DNA of 64,000 nucleotides from an uncultured Campylobacterales bacterium (GTDB lineage: Bacteria; Campylobacterota; Campylobacteria; Campylobacterales; Arcobacteraceae): NCBI GenBank assembly GCA_947503785.1, contig CANNFB010000003.1, positions 1-64,000 of the forward strand. Reading direction: 5' to 3'. Of the stretch, positions 37,301 to 47,037 are shown one piece after another. A program made the position numbers and the translations under genes. Within the stretch, counting starts at the first letter, position 1, and each line of letters begins with the position of its first letter. Under the pieces are notes generated by a model. It made no database searches and was not told the origin of the DNA. It saw only the letters and a program-made list of their open reading frames with translations.

Positions 37301-38370
37301 TGGTAAAGAAAATGGATTTATTAAATAGACGAATTACAAATGCAGAAGCCTTAGATTTAATTGAAAATGCTTCTTTATTAGAATTAGGCGAATTAGCAAC
37401 AAAAAGAAAACTTGAACTACATCCTGATAAAACAACATCATTTATAGTTGATAGAAATATTAACTATACAAATGTATGTTGGGTTGATTGTAAGTTTTGT
37501 GCCTTTTTTAGACACGGGCGAGATGAAGATTCCTATGTATTAAAGTTTGATGAGATTGATGCAAAAATTGATGAATTGTTAGAGATTGGAGGAACACAAA
37601 TTCTTTTCCAAGGTGGAGTTCATCCAAAACTAAAAATTGATTATTATGAAGAGTTAGTTGAGCATATTCATACAAAATATCCTCAAATTACTATTCATGG
37701 TTTTTCTGCAATTGAAATCAAATATATTGCAAAAGTATCAAAAATTACAATTTTAGAAGTTTTAAAAAGACTTCAAGTAAAAGGTTTAAGTTCAATTCCA
37801 GGAGCTGGGGCTGAGATTTTATCTGATAGAGTAAGAGATATAATTGCACCAAATAAAATGGACAGTCTAGATTGGATTGAAGTTCATGAATTAGCACATT
37901 CAATTGGTATGAAAACGACTGCTACTATGATGTTTGGAACAGTTGAAACTGATGAAGAAATTATTGAACATTGGGAACTATTAAGAGAGTTACAGGATAG
38001 AACGGGTGGATTTAGAGCCTTTATTATGTGGTCTTTCCAAGGTGCTAATACAACTCTTTTAAAAGAGATTCCAGATATTAAACCTCAATCTTCAAATAGA
38101 TATTTAAGATTACTTGCAGTTTCAAGACTTTATTTAGATAACTTTATGAATATGCAAAGTTCTTGGGTTACACAAGGTTCTTACATAGGTCAATTAGCTT
38201 TAAATTTTGGAGCAAATGATTTAGGAAGTACAATGATGGAAGAAAATGTAGTTAAAGCTGCAGGAGCTTCTAACAGAATGAATCAAGAAGAGATGATTAG
38301 GCTAATTAGAGATGTTGGCGAAAAACCAGCAAAAAGAAATACAGCTTATGAGATATTAGAGAGGTATTAG
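37300..38370 (+). CDS. mqnC: MqnC, cyclic dehypoxanthinyl futalosine synthase
   Basis: This 356-residue radical SAM enzyme acts in the futalosine route of menaquinone synthesis, used by Campylobacterota in place of the MenFDHCEB route. The iron-sulfur cysteines are C60, C64 and C67 in NVCWVDCKFCAF. HGFSAIEIKY and MFGTVET are typical. MqnE is a close relative, but the length and motif context favour MqnC. It shares one base with the bamA stop. A second ATG at 37312 is possible. Confidence 0.88.
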   Translation: MVKKMDLLNRRITNAEALDLIENASLLELGELATKRKLELHPDKTTSFIVDRNINYTNVCWVDCKFCAFFRHGRDEDSYVLKFDEIDAKIDELLEIGGTQILFQGGVHPKLKIDYYEELVEHIHTKYPQITIHGFSAIEIKYIAKVSKITILEVLKRLQVKGLSSIPGAGAEILSDRVRDIIAPNKMDSLDWIEVHELAHSIGMKTTATMMFGTVETDEEIIEHWELLRELQDRTGGFRAFIMWSFQGANTTLLKEIPDIKPQSSNRYLRLLAVSRLYLDNFMNMQSSWVTQGSYIGQLALNFGANDLGSTMMEENVVKAAGASNRMNQEEMIRLIRDVGEKPAKRNTAYEILERY

Positions 38371-38374
38371 ACCT

Positions 38375-39670
38375 TTGATTAAAAAATTTAAAAAATATTT
38401 ATTTGCATTAGTAATTTTACAAGGAAGTTTAATGAGTGCTAGCATAAAGCATATAGAAATAAAAGGGATTAAAGTTCCAATAGTTTTTGAAAAACAAAAT
38501 AGTTTACCTATTTTAAATTTACAATTAGTTTTTCAAAATTCAGGTTATATTCAAGATAAAGATAAAAGTGGATTAGCAAGTTTTTCTTCAAAGTTATTAA
38601 ATGAAGGAACTAAAGAATTAGGTTCTACTAAATTTGCACAAAAATTAGAAGAAAATGCAATTTCATTACATACATCAAATGGTTTTGAAACTTTCGTAAT
38701 GGAATTATCAAATTTAAAAGATGTAAGTGATAAGTCAATTGAATTATTAGCTAAATTAATTAAATCGCCAAATTATAGTAATGATACATTATCTAAGTTA
38801 AAAACATTAAAAACTGGTGAATTAAAAAGAAAAGAAAATGATTTTGATTATACTACAAAGAATTTATTAAAAGCAAATCTTTTTAAAGGTACATCTTTAG
38901 CCAATCCTAGTTCTGGTAGTTTAGAAAGTATTGAAGATATTAAACTTAAAGATATAAAGACCTTTATCAATGATACAGTTAATCTAAATAACTTAATTAT
39001 TGTTGCAGGTGGAGATTTTACTTATAAAGAGTTTGCAACTTTAATCCAACCTGTTTTAGATGCTTTAAAACCAGGAACTAAAAGAGAATTAGAAGAGATT
39101 AACTTTGTATCTAAAGATACAGAAGAAACACTAATCAAAGAAACAGAACAAGCTTATATTTATTTTGGGAGCTCATATAATGTTACAGCATCTGATAAGA
39201 ATAGATATATAGCAAAAGTTGCATCATTTATTTTAGGTGGTTCAGGTTTTGGTTCAAGACTTATGGAAGAAATTAGAGTAAAAAGAGGACTTGCATATAG
39301 TGCTTATGGTTCTGTTTCTATAAATAAATCTCATACATTCTTCAGCGGCTATTTACAAACAAAAAATGAAACTGCAAAAGAAGCACAAGCTTTAGTTAAA
39401 GAAATCATTAAAGATTTTGTAAAAAAAGGTGTTACAAAAGATGAGTTAAAAGCTGCAAAAAACTTTTTAACTGGAAGTGAACCTTTAAGAAATGAAGTTT
39501 TATCTCAAAGACTAAATAAGGCTTTTACTCTTTATTATAGAGGTTTAGATCAAGACTATCCAAAAAGAGAGTTGGATTTAATTCAAGATTTAAAATTAAA
39601 AGATTTAAATGAATTTATAAAATCTCATGAAGAGATCAATAATTTAACATTTGCAATTGTAAGGAAATAG
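38375..39670 (+). CDS. M16-family protein without the zinc motif
   Basis: The 431-residue product starts with TTG and has an N-terminal signal-like segment. It has the fold signature of insulinase-like M16 proteins ([14 protein letters not shown], then [20 protein letters not shown]). Active members carry HxxEH in the first stretch, and here that position reads SFSSK, so it cannot bind zinc in the usual way. M16 peptidases often pair an active with an inactive subunit. No active partner is seen in this window. It probably lies in the periplasm. Confidence 0.85.
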   Translation: MIKKFKKYLFALVILQGSLMSASIKHIEIKGIKVPIVFEKQNSLPILNLQLVFQNSGYIQDKDKSGLASFSSKLLNEGTKELGSTKFAQKLEENAISLHTSNGFETFVMELSNLKDVSDKSIELLAKLIKSPNYSNDTLSKLKTLKTGELKRKENDFDYTTKNLLKANLFKGTSLANPSSGSLESIEDIKLKDIKTFINDTVNLNNLIIVAGGDFTYKEFATLIQPVLDALKPGTKRELEEINFVSKDTEETLIKETEQAYIYFGSSYNVTASDKNRYIAKVASFILGGSGFGSRLMEEIRVKRGLAYSAYGSVSINKSHTFFSGYLQTKNETAKEAQALVKEIIKDFVKKGVTKDELKAAKNFLTGSEPLRNEVLSQRLNKAFTLYYRGLDQDYPKRELDLIQDLKLKDLNEFIKSHEEINNLTFAIVRK

Positions 39671-39671
39671 T

Positions 39672-40949
39672 TTGTTAAGATTTGCACCAAGTCCTACATC
39701 TAGCATGGACGTTGAAAGTTTAAGAGTTGCTATATTTAATTATATTGTAGCTAAGCAATTAAATGAAGACTTAGTAATAAGAATTGAAGATATAGATAAA
39801 GAAAAAAATATTGATGGAAAAGATAAAGAAATTTTAGAAATTTTAAGTCTTTTCTCAATTGATTATTTAACGGCTGCACATCAAAGTGATTCCTTAAAGT
39901 ATCATCAAAAGATGGCTATGCAACTTTTAACAAAAAAGAAAGCATTTTCTTGTTTTTGTGGAGATGCTAAACTTCTAGAATTAGAAGAAGAAGCAAAAGC
40001 TCAAAATAAACCTTTTGTATATGATGGGTTTTGTCAAACTTTATCTGATGAAACGATTTTAGAAGTAAATGCACCTTTTACAGTAAGAATTAATAAACCA
40101 GAAGAAAATATTAAATTTACAGATATCTTAAAAGGTGATTTCGATGTAAGTCCTGATGAGATTGATGCTTTTAATATTTTAAAACATGATAAAACACCAA
40201 CATATGATTATGCTTGTGCTGTTGATGATATGCTTATGGATATTTCACTAATAATTAGAATAGAGGAACATTTATCAAGTACTGCAAAGCAAATACATGT
40301 AAGGAATTCTTTGGGTTATACAAAAGAGATTAAATTTGCACACTTAGCAAAGATCTCTAATATTCCAAATATTGCAAGTTCTATAAAATCTTTAATTGAT
40401 GAAGGTTTTCTTCCAAGTGCTATTGCTAATTATTTAGTTGTTTTAGGAAATAAAACTCCAAAAGAAATTTTTTCTTTAGAAGAAGCAATAGAGTGGTTTA
40501 AAATTGAAGATATTTCAGCAGATGTGACAGAGTTTGATATTGATAAATTAAGATTTATTAATAAAAAACATTTAGAACAAATGGATGAGATGAGATTATC
40601 TAAGTTATTAGGTTTTGCTGATTTAGATATTGGTAAACTTGGAAAGGTTTATCTAGAAGAAGTTTCTACATTAAAAGAGTTAAAAGATAAAATTAACACT
40701 ATTTTTGAATCAAAAACTACATGCATTGGTTTTGAAGAAGAATTTAAAAAATTAAAAGACTGTTTACAAAATGCTCCATATCATGATGATTTCAATGAGC
40801 TAAATAAATATATCACAAAAGAAACTGGATTAAAAGATGATTCTTTATCTAAACCATTAAGATATCTTTTAACAGGAGAAAAAACTGGAGCAGATATTTC
40901 AACTATCTATCCATTAATTAAAAACTATTTAGGAGAAATTATAAAATGA
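39672..40949 (+). CDS. GluRS-like protein lacking both synthetase signatures
   Basis: This 425-residue protein aligns by eye along its whole length with bacterial glutamyl-tRNA synthetases: RFAPSPT at the start, RIEDIDKE near 37-44, YDYACAVDD at 178-186 and the C-terminal anticodon-binding part. The HIGH motif reads MDVE (12-15). The KLSKR loop is missing: the region at 227-240 reads [14 protein letters not shown], several residues shorter than normal. Both elements are needed to bind ATP and form aminoacyl-adenylate. The intact frame suggests a retained pseudoenzyme rather than a dead gene. Its position before yggT and slt matches that of gltX in Campylobacter. A working GluRS must be encoded elsewhere. 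Confidence 0.85.
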   Translation: MLRFAPSPTSSMDVESLRVAIFNYIVAKQLNEDLVIRIEDIDKEKNIDGKDKEILEILSLFSIDYLTAAHQSDSLKYHQKMAMQLLTKKKAFSCFCGDAKLLELEEEAKAQNKPFVYDGFCQTLSDETILEVNAPFTVRINKPEENIKFTDILKGDFDVSPDEIDAFNILKHDKTPTYDYACAVDDMLMDISLIIRIEEHLSSTAKQIHVRNSLGYTKEIKFAHLAKISNIPNIASSIKSLIDEGFLPSAIANYLVVLGNKTPKEIFSLEEAIEWFKIEDISADVTEFDIDKLRFINKKHLEQMDEMRLSKLLGFADLDIGKLGKVYLEEVSTLKELKDKINTIFESKTTCIGFEEEFKKLKDCLQNAPYHDDFNELNKYITKETGLKDDSLSKPLRYLLTGEKTGADISTIYPLIKNYLGEIIK

Positions 40950-41218
40950 TAGATGCCTTTATTACTTCTGTACTTACTGTAGTCTTAACAATTATATCTT
41001 TATATAAATGGGTTATTATAATCTCAGCACTATTAACATGGGTACGACCTGATCCAAATAATCCTATTGTTCAAATGTTATATAGATTAACAGAACCAGC
41101 TTATGCGTTGGTGCGAAAATATATTCCTACTGTTTTTGGTGGAATGGATTTAGCCCCTATTATATTAATCTTTGGATTAATGTTCTTAGAAATTTTCTTA
41201 AAAAATTTATTCTTTTAG
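40946..41218 (+). CDS. yggT: YggT-family membrane protein
   Basis: A 90-residue integral membrane protein with two hydrophobic segments (about 3-30 and 67-88) and the typical [20 protein letters not shown] stretch between them. YggT proteins are linked to osmotic stress and to membrane or division functions, but the mechanism is not firmly known. Its ATG overlaps the stop of the GluRS-like gene (ATGA). Confidence 0.9.
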   Translation: MIDAFITSVLTVVLTIISLYKWVIIISALLTWVRPDPNNPIVQMLYRLTEPAYALVRKYIPTVFGGMDLAPIILIFGLMFLEIFLKNLFF

Positions 41219-41227
41219 TATAATATT

Positions 41228-42880
41228 ATGAAAAAACTAGTAGCTTCTTTATTTTGCCTTGCTGCATTAAATCTTAATGCAAATACTGAAGCTGTTAACA
41301 TTACAGACAAAGGTTTTAAAGTCACACTAGATTGGCTTGATGAAAAACCAAAATCTTATGCAAAAGATTTCTTTATTATTCAATATTTAAATCAAAAAAA
41401 TATTAGTGAACAAGATGCTCAAACAGCTTATGATATGTCACGAGCAAAAAAAGGAAGAGTAAAAAAAGCTTTTAATAAAAGATTTTCTAAGATTCCAAAT
41501 AAAGACTTACGATGTTATAGAGCAAGTTCAGAAGATTTATTAAAAGAAAATTCTAGATGTATTGCCTTAGGTTTAAGTATTTTTGATGCAACAAAAATGT
41601 CACAAGAAAATTTAAAAAATGCAATTGAAAAAATCAAAGACTACCCTACTTTGGCAAACGATTTAGAAATATTCGCTTCAGACGATCCTTTTAATGCTTT
41701 ATTAAATGCAAATACAAATAGATTTTACAGATTATTTTTTGATTCAAGAGATACTTATCGTACGAATATTATAAATAATACAATACCCCAAAGTTTTATT
41801 GATAAATTAGCACAAGAAAATAGTTTTAATAGGTTTATAGATTATGTTGTTCATCGAGGTAAATTAGATAAGATTCAAAAATCTTTATTTAATGTAAAGA
41901 ACAACAATAAAATTACAAATCAAACCTTTTTCTCTTTAGCTTTAAATGCAATTAATTATAATAAAGAAACAGTTGCCTTAAACTATTTAACACAAGCATA
42001 TAATAAATCTTATTTACAATCAGATAAAGATAAATCTCTTTTTTGGATTTACTTATTAACTCAGAATAAAACTTTTTTAAATGAAACTGCTCAGAGTTGG
42101 GATAATAACTTATACTCTTTATATGCAAAAGAGTTATTAGAAGTATCAATTGATAATATTTATTATGATATTGATATTCCAAATACACCAAGTGTATATA
42201 ATACTTTAGATCAATTTGAATGGATTAAAGTTGAAGTTGATACAAAGAAAAATCTTGATGATGTAAAATTAGCTAAATATACAAATCTTTTTACTGAAGC
42301 TTCAACTTTGCCTCATTATGCTTATGTATTAGAAAGATACGCACGATACAGAAAACAGTATTTTATCAAACCTTTTAGAAATGTTATGCAAAATTATGAT
42401 GTTAATAGACAAGTTTTAATGTACGCTATTGGAAGACAAGAAAGTAGATTTATTCCATCTGCTGTATCTTTTGCAACTGCTCAAGGTGTAATGCAAATAA
42501 TGCCATTTTTATCAAAGCAACTATCTAAAGATTTAAAAGAACCTTACAATATTTATGAACAGTTTTTACCTGAAATAAACTTGAGATATGCAAATAAGCA
42601 TCTTGATTCTTTGGCTAAACAATTTGATAATAATCCTTTATTTATTGCTTATGCATATAATGGAGGAGCAGGATATACAAGAAAACAGTTTAAACGTGGG
42701 CTATTTAAAGAAAAAAATAGATTTGAACCATTTATGAGTATGGAACAAATCTCATATGCAGAAACTAGAAAGTATGGTAGGAAAGTCTTAACAAACTATT
42801 ATATTTACAATAATCATTTAAATAAAGAAAATAAAATTTCTTTATCTTCTATTTTTCAAAATCTAATTTTGCCGAATTAG
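41228..42880 (+). CDS. slt: soluble lytic murein transglycosylase
   Basis: This 550-residue periplasmic enzyme cleaves the glycan strand of peptidoglycan, forming 1,6-anhydro ends. It has a signal peptide (ending LNLNA), a helical superhelix region, and a C-terminal SLT domain with the catalytic glutamate in IGRQESRF, then AQGVMQIMP and AYNGGAG. It follows yggT by 9 bases. Its 3-prime end overlaps the convergent lipoprotein gene by 32 bases. Confidence 0.92.
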   Translation: MKKLVASLFCLAALNLNANTEAVNITDKGFKVTLDWLDEKPKSYAKDFFIIQYLNQKNISEQDAQTAYDMSRAKKGRVKKAFNKRFSKIPNKDLRCYRASSEDLLKENSRCIALGLSIFDATKMSQENLKNAIEKIKDYPTLANDLEIFASDDPFNALLNANTNRFYRLFFDSRDTYRTNIINNTIPQSFIDKLAQENSFNRFIDYVVHRGKLDKIQKSLFNVKNNNKITNQTFFSLALNAINYNKETVALNYLTQAYNKSYLQSDKDKSLFWIYLLTQNKTFLNETAQSWDNNLYSLYAKELLEVSIDNIYYDIDIPNTPSVYNTLDQFEWIKVEVDTKKNLDDVKLAKYTNLFTEASTLPHYAYVLERYARYRKQYFIKPFRNVMQNYDVNRQVLMYAIGRQESRFIPSAVSFATAQGVMQIMPFLSKQLSKDLKEPYNIYEQFLPEINLRYANKHLDSLAKQFDNNPLFIAYAYNGGAGYTRKQFKRGLFKEKNRFEPFMSMEQISYAETRKYGRKVLTNYYIYNNHLNKENKISLSSIFQNLILPN

Positions 42881-43328
42881 AGTTTTCATCAGCTAAATTA
42901 AGAGTTAAATTATAAGTATCTTTTACTTGATTAAATTTTACAAGATAGTACTTTCCCCATGTGTTTTTTGACAAAATATTCTTATATTTTATATCATTAC
43001 TAGAAAGTTCTTCAATAGATTTAGGCTTTTGCCCATTTAAAGTAAAAGAATATCCATTTTCATTTACATTTTGACTCTTTGCTTCTACAAAATAAATAGA
43101 TGTAACAAATACTTCATCTTTTGATTTAAACTCTTTAATATCTGTATTATTTAAATACGTTCCCCATAAAAGAACCTTTTGTTCTTTATTTACAATTACA
43201 TCAGCTTTTTTTGTATATTGCATAGCTTTAGCTTCAATCTCATTTTTGTCAAAATGCTTTAATGCTGTAGTTGATGAACATCCAATAAATATAGTTGATA
43301 ATATTGATAAAGATAAAGTTTTGTACAT
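42849..43328 (-). CDS. predicted lipoprotein
   Basis: A 159-residue protein with a lipoprotein signal peptide (lipobox IGCS, cysteine at 17). The mature part is beta-rich and of unknown family. It lies 28 bases downstream of glnS on the same strand and ends inside the convergent slt gene, with no obvious terminator between them. Confidence 0.75.
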   Translation of the reverse strand: MYKTLSLSILSTIFIGCSSTTALKHFDKNEIEAKAMQYTKKADVIVNKEQKVLLWGTYLNNTDIKEFKSKDEVFVTSIYFVEAKSQNVNENGYSFTLNGQKPKSIEELSSNDIKYKNILSKNTWGKYYLVKFNQVKDTYNLTLNLADENSNSAKLDFEK

Positions 43329-43356
43329 ATATCGCCTTTTTTTAAATTTTTAGTTT

Positions 43357-45630
43357 CTATTTTAACTTTTGAGCAACTAACTGATTTACAACTTTAGGAT
43401 TTGCTTTTCCACCAGTTGTTTTTAAAACTTGACCTACAAAAAAGCCTAAAAGCTTAGTATTCCCTGCTTTAAATTTACTTACATTATCTGGGTTTTTTGC
43501 AATAATATCATCAATAATAGGAGAAATAATTGCTGGATCAGATATTTGTACAAGGCCCTTATCTTCAACTATTTTTGTTGGATTATCACCAGTTTTAACC
43601 ATTTCTTCAAATACTTGTTTAGCAATTTTACTCGAAATTGTCCCATCATCAAGTATTTTAACAAGTTGCGATATTTGACCTGCTGTAAATTTAAGCTTAG
43701 ATATTTCTTTATCTTTTAATTCTCTAGCCACTTCTGTTACAACAATATTTGCTAAACTAACAGGACTGTTTAAAGTAGATAATGACTCTTCATAAAATGT
43801 TGATAGTTTTTCATCACGTGCTAAAATATTTGCTACTTCATTATTTAAACCAAGTTCTTTTAAATATTTATCAAATAATACTTTTTCTTTATCACTCATA
43901 GCTGCAACTTCTCCAACTACTTGTTCATTTTTAACTTGTTTTTTTGTTTCTGCTTTTACTTCATTATTTGACTTTGGTTCTTCTGCTTTTGTTTTTTTAG
44001 CCCAAGAGTCTTTAAGTCCAACAATTTTATTAAATACAGGTTTTTCATCTCTATAATCAAGAGGATCTGCATAAAAATATCCCTGTCTTTCAAACTGAAA
44101 TCTTTTATCTATTTTTTCAAGTATAACAGCAGGTTCAATAAGTGCATTTTTAATAATTCTTAATGAATTAGGGTTTAAATCTTCTATTCCCTCAGGTGCT
44201 TCATTTTTAAATAATCTATCATAAAGTCTTACTTCAATTTGTCTTGCTTCTTTTGAACTTACCCATTGAATAGCACTTTTTACTTTTATTCCACTAGTAT
44301 CACTTCCACTTTTTGAATCAGGATGATATTTTGCTTTTATTTCTACAATATTTCCCTTAGAATCTTTTATAACTTCTTGACAAGTGATTATGTATCCGTG
44401 TCTTAATCGTACAGCTTGAGTAGGAGTTAAACGAAAATAACCTTTTTCAGGATTCTCAGAAAAATCATCTCTTTCTATATAAATTTCATTTGAAAAAGGT
44501 ACTTTTCTTGTACCCTCTTTTGGAACATCGTGTGGATAATATGGAGATACAAGGTCTTCACTACCTTCATAGTTTTCTATTGTAACTTTAAGTGGATCAA
44601 GTACACACATTACTCTTGGTACTTTTTTATTTAAATCATCTCTAATACAAAATTCAAGTTGAGCTACATCAACCATCGAGTTAGCTTTTGCAACTCCAAT
44701 TTGATCACAGAAATTTAAAATTGATTCTTTTGTGTAACCTTTTCTTTTATATCCAGCAATCGTTGGCATTCTAGGATCATCCCAACCATCAACATATTTC
44801 CCCTCAACTAATTCTAAAAGCTTTCTCTTACTCATAACTGTATAGTTTATACCAAGTCGTGCAAATTCATGTTGGAACGGACGTGGTAATTCTAGTTTTA
44901 AAGTATCTAATACCCAGTTATAAATATCTCTATTATTTTCAAATTCTAAAGTACAAATAGAGTGTGAAACGTTTTCAATATAATCAGATAAACAGTGAGC
45001 AAAATCATACATAGGATAAATACACCATTTATCCCCTGCTCTAAAATGATGAGCATGTCTAATACGATATAAAAGAGGATCTCTTAATTTCATATTTGCA
45101 GCACTCATATCAATCTTAGCCCTTAATACATGCTCACCATCTTTAAACTCACCATTTTTCATTTTTTCAAAAAGGTTTAAATTTTCTTCAATAGTTCTAT
45201 TGGCAAATTTACTTCGTATTCCTGCTTGTGTAACAGTTCCTCTGTTTTCACGCATTTGTTCTTCATTTACACTATCAACATAAGCCTTATCCATTTTAAT
45301 AAGTTCAATTGCATAATCATATATTTTATCAAAATAATCAGAAGTAAAATGTACATTTTCTCCCCAGTCAAATCCAAGCCACTGTACAGCATCTTTTAAA
45401 GCTTCTACATATTTTGTGTCTTCTTTTGTTGGATTTGTATCATCCATTCTAAGATTACAGTGACCATTAAAATCAGATGCAATACCAAAATTTATACAAA
45501 TAGATTTAGCATGACCTATATGAGGAAAGCCATTTGGCTCAGGTGGAAATCTAGTAATAACTTCTTTATATTTGCCAGACTTTAAGTCCTCATTTACTAT
45601 TACATGTAAAAAATCTTTATTCTCACTCAT
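43357..45630 (-). CDS. glnS: glutaminyl-tRNA synthetase fused to a YqeY domain
   Basis: The 757 residues comprise a class I GlnRS (PPEPNGFPHIGHAK with HIGH at 37-40, and VMSKRKL for the KMSKS loop) with two anticodon-binding barrels, then a Lys/Glu linker near 550-580 and a YqeY/GatB-tail domain to the end. Such a fusion is known from Deinococcus, where the YqeY domain aids tRNA binding. Charging Gln directly makes the Glu-tRNA(Gln) amidation route of H. pylori unnecessary. An unusual GluRS-like gene lies 2.4 kb away on the other strand. Confidence 0.93.
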   Translation of the reverse strand: MSENKDFLHVIVNEDLKSGKYKEVITRFPPEPNGFPHIGHAKSICINFGIASDFNGHCNLRMDDTNPTKEDTKYVEALKDAVQWLGFDWGENVHFTSDYFDKIYDYAIELIKMDKAYVDSVNEEQMRENRGTVTQAGIRSKFANRTIEENLNLFEKMKNGEFKDGEHVLRAKIDMSAANMKLRDPLLYRIRHAHHFRAGDKWCIYPMYDFAHCLSDYIENVSHSICTLEFENNRDIYNWVLDTLKLELPRPFQHEFARLGINYTVMSKRKLLELVEGKYVDGWDDPRMPTIAGYKRKGYTKESILNFCDQIGVAKANSMVDVAQLEFCIRDDLNKKVPRVMCVLDPLKVTIENYEGSEDLVSPYYPHDVPKEGTRKVPFSNEIYIERDDFSENPEKGYFRLTPTQAVRLRHGYIITCQEVIKDSKGNIVEIKAKYHPDSKSGSDTSGIKVKSAIQWVSSKEARQIEVRLYDRLFKNEAPEGIEDLNPNSLRIIKNALIEPAVILEKIDKRFQFERQGYFYADPLDYRDEKPVFNKIVGLKDSWAKKTKAEEPKSNNEVKAETKKQVKNEQVVGEVAAMSDKEKVLFDKYLKELGLNNEVANILARDEKLSTFYEESLSTLNSPVSLANIVVTEVARELKDKEISKLKFTAGQISQLVKILDDGTISSKIAKQVFEEMVKTGDNPTKIVEDKGLVQISDPAIISPIIDDIIAKNPDNVSKFKAGNTKLLGFFVGQVLKTTGGKANPKVVNQLVAQKLK

Positions 45631-45717
45631 TATTATTAAACCTTTTGATTTTGAAACTTTTATAAGACTTGTATTTTAGCAAATTAGAGCTTATATCATC
45701 TATGACTTAGTGCTAGA

Positions 45718-45761
45718 ATAATAAAATATATCGCCTATATAAATATACTTTAACCCTACTT
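45718..45761 (+). repeat. left 44-bp direct repeat of a 3-kb insertion
   Basis: A 44-bp segment starting ATAATAAAATATATCGCC and ending TTTAACCCTACTT is repeated base for base at 48680-48723. The offset is 2962 bp and both flanks diverge at once. It lies upstream of glnS. The pair looks like att sites or a duplicated target around inserted DNA. Confidence 0.9.
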
Positions 45762-45890
45762 CCTCTATGGCTAGTAGTTGCTTAGTTAGTGTGTCTCTTT
45801 TGTGTTATCATATCATTTAAGTTAAAAATAACCCTCTTTTCTATTCTGTTAGGAATGTATTAAAATACTTTCTTAATGTAACACTTGTTT

Positions 45891-45915
45891 TGATCTGTCA
45901 ACACTTTATGAGACA
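45891..45915 (-). mobile_element. probable right terminal repeat of the IS3 remnant
   Basis: The sequence TGATCTGTCAACACTTTATG and the next bases lie 12 bp beyond the transposase stop, where IS3 elements carry their right terminal repeat, which often begins TGA. No matching left end was found. Confidence 0.45.
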
Positions 45916-45927
45916 TAATTTAAATAC

Positions 45928-46044
45928 CTAAGCAATCATTTCTTTTTGTAACATTTTTTCCTCATAATCAACAGGTGACATATAATTATTTGATGAATGT
46001 AATCTTTGTATATGGAGTTCAGCTTCGTTCAAAATAGTTTTCCT
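45928..46044 (-). pseudogene. IS3-family transposase C-terminal remnant
   Basis: On the minus strand this stretch encodes QRLHSSNNYMSPVDYEEKM followed by LQKEMIA and a stop, the typical end of an IS3-family OrfB (YNxxRxHSSLxYxSPxxYE). Only about 37 codons survive, and the usual YN-RK part appears deleted. No left IS end or OrfA is present. The remaining right end is described separately. In the 540-bp gap between glnS and the next gene, this remnant and the left direct repeat are the only features seen. Confidence 0.75.
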
Positions 46045-46170
46045 TTAGTAAAATATTCTAAATAATAATTTATAAAATTTAATATAAATATCTCTTATTT
46101 TTAATACTTAAAATCATTATTTATAATAATTTAGATAAAATAATTACAAAATAAAAAGGATGAATATTTT

Positions 46171-47037
46171 ATGATAGCTTATGATAACTGGGGACATGTA
46201 TATGGAATAATTTTTAATGAATTTAAATATAAATTATTTATAGATACTTTAATTAATAGTCAAAAGAAAAAAGAAGTTTTTAAATTAAATAATAAAGAAG
46301 ATGAAGTTTTATTTATCTCTAATGTAGTAGAAAATGAAAAAGGATTTTGTTTTTTAATAGGAAAAACAAATGAAGAAGTAAGTAAAACAAAATTCGATAC
46401 TAAGACATTTAAAAGTGAGGATATAGAATTTAAAGAAAATGAACATATAAGTGATTATACACATATTTTTATAAGTAAAGATAGTATTTCTAAAACTGGA
46501 ACTAGTTATTACTTGCTTCTAGAAAAAAATCAAAGAATACAAATAGGAAGTATCAAAAAACTTATAGGAAATATTATTGGATATAAGTCTTTGGATGATA
46601 AAGTTAAATCAAGAGTATATATTGGTTCTTTTATGCAAAGTGATTATATACGGAAATTAAATGAACATGAGATTATTGGTAAGCAAATTATAATTAGTGA
46701 GAAAAAGAAAAATATTCTTAATCTACCTGATAGTGAAGATGAAGAAACTGAAACAACAGTTACTCAAATCTCTAAATATGCTAAATCTGCAAAATTTATT
46801 AATGATTTAAATTTTTTAATTAAAAATCCAATAGCGCATGAAAAAAAAGATATATTTTTGATTGTGGATGATGGTAAGTCTAAAAACAAAAAAATTCCAT
46901 TTGATTCACATTCAACTAAATATGTGCCTTTTTTTCAATTACCTTTTTATGTTAAATCGGTAAATAAGACTATTAATGGAAGAATTGTTGATATCTTTTC
47001 TAATATTGTTATAACGAATGACTATGATACTATTTAA
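46171..47037 (+). CDS. unknown protein, first gene of a pair in the 3-kb insertion
   Basis: This 288-residue protein has a good AAAAGGA site upstream. It is soluble, with no signal or membrane helix. An acidic stretch (PDSEDEETET) lies near residue 190. Mixed alpha-beta content is suggested but no catalytic motif is recognised. The next gene starts 20 bases before its end, so the two are probably coupled. Its place in a repeat-bounded island next to a membrane protein would fit a two-gene defence or toxin module, but that is a guess. Confidence 0.7.
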   Translation: MIAYDNWGHVYGIIFNEFKYKLFIDTLINSQKKKEVFKLNNKEDEVLFISNVVENEKGFCFLIGKTNEEVSKTKFDTKTFKSEDIEFKENEHISDYTHIFISKDSISKTGTSYYLLLEKNQRIQIGSIKKLIGNIIGYKSLDDKVKSRVYIGSFMQSDYIRKLNEHEIIGKQIIISEKKKNILNLPDSEDEETETTVTQISKYAKSAKFINDLNFLIKNPIAHEKKDIFLIVDDGKSKNKKIPFDSHSTKYVPFFQLPFYVKSVNKTINGRIVDIFSNIVITNDYDTI

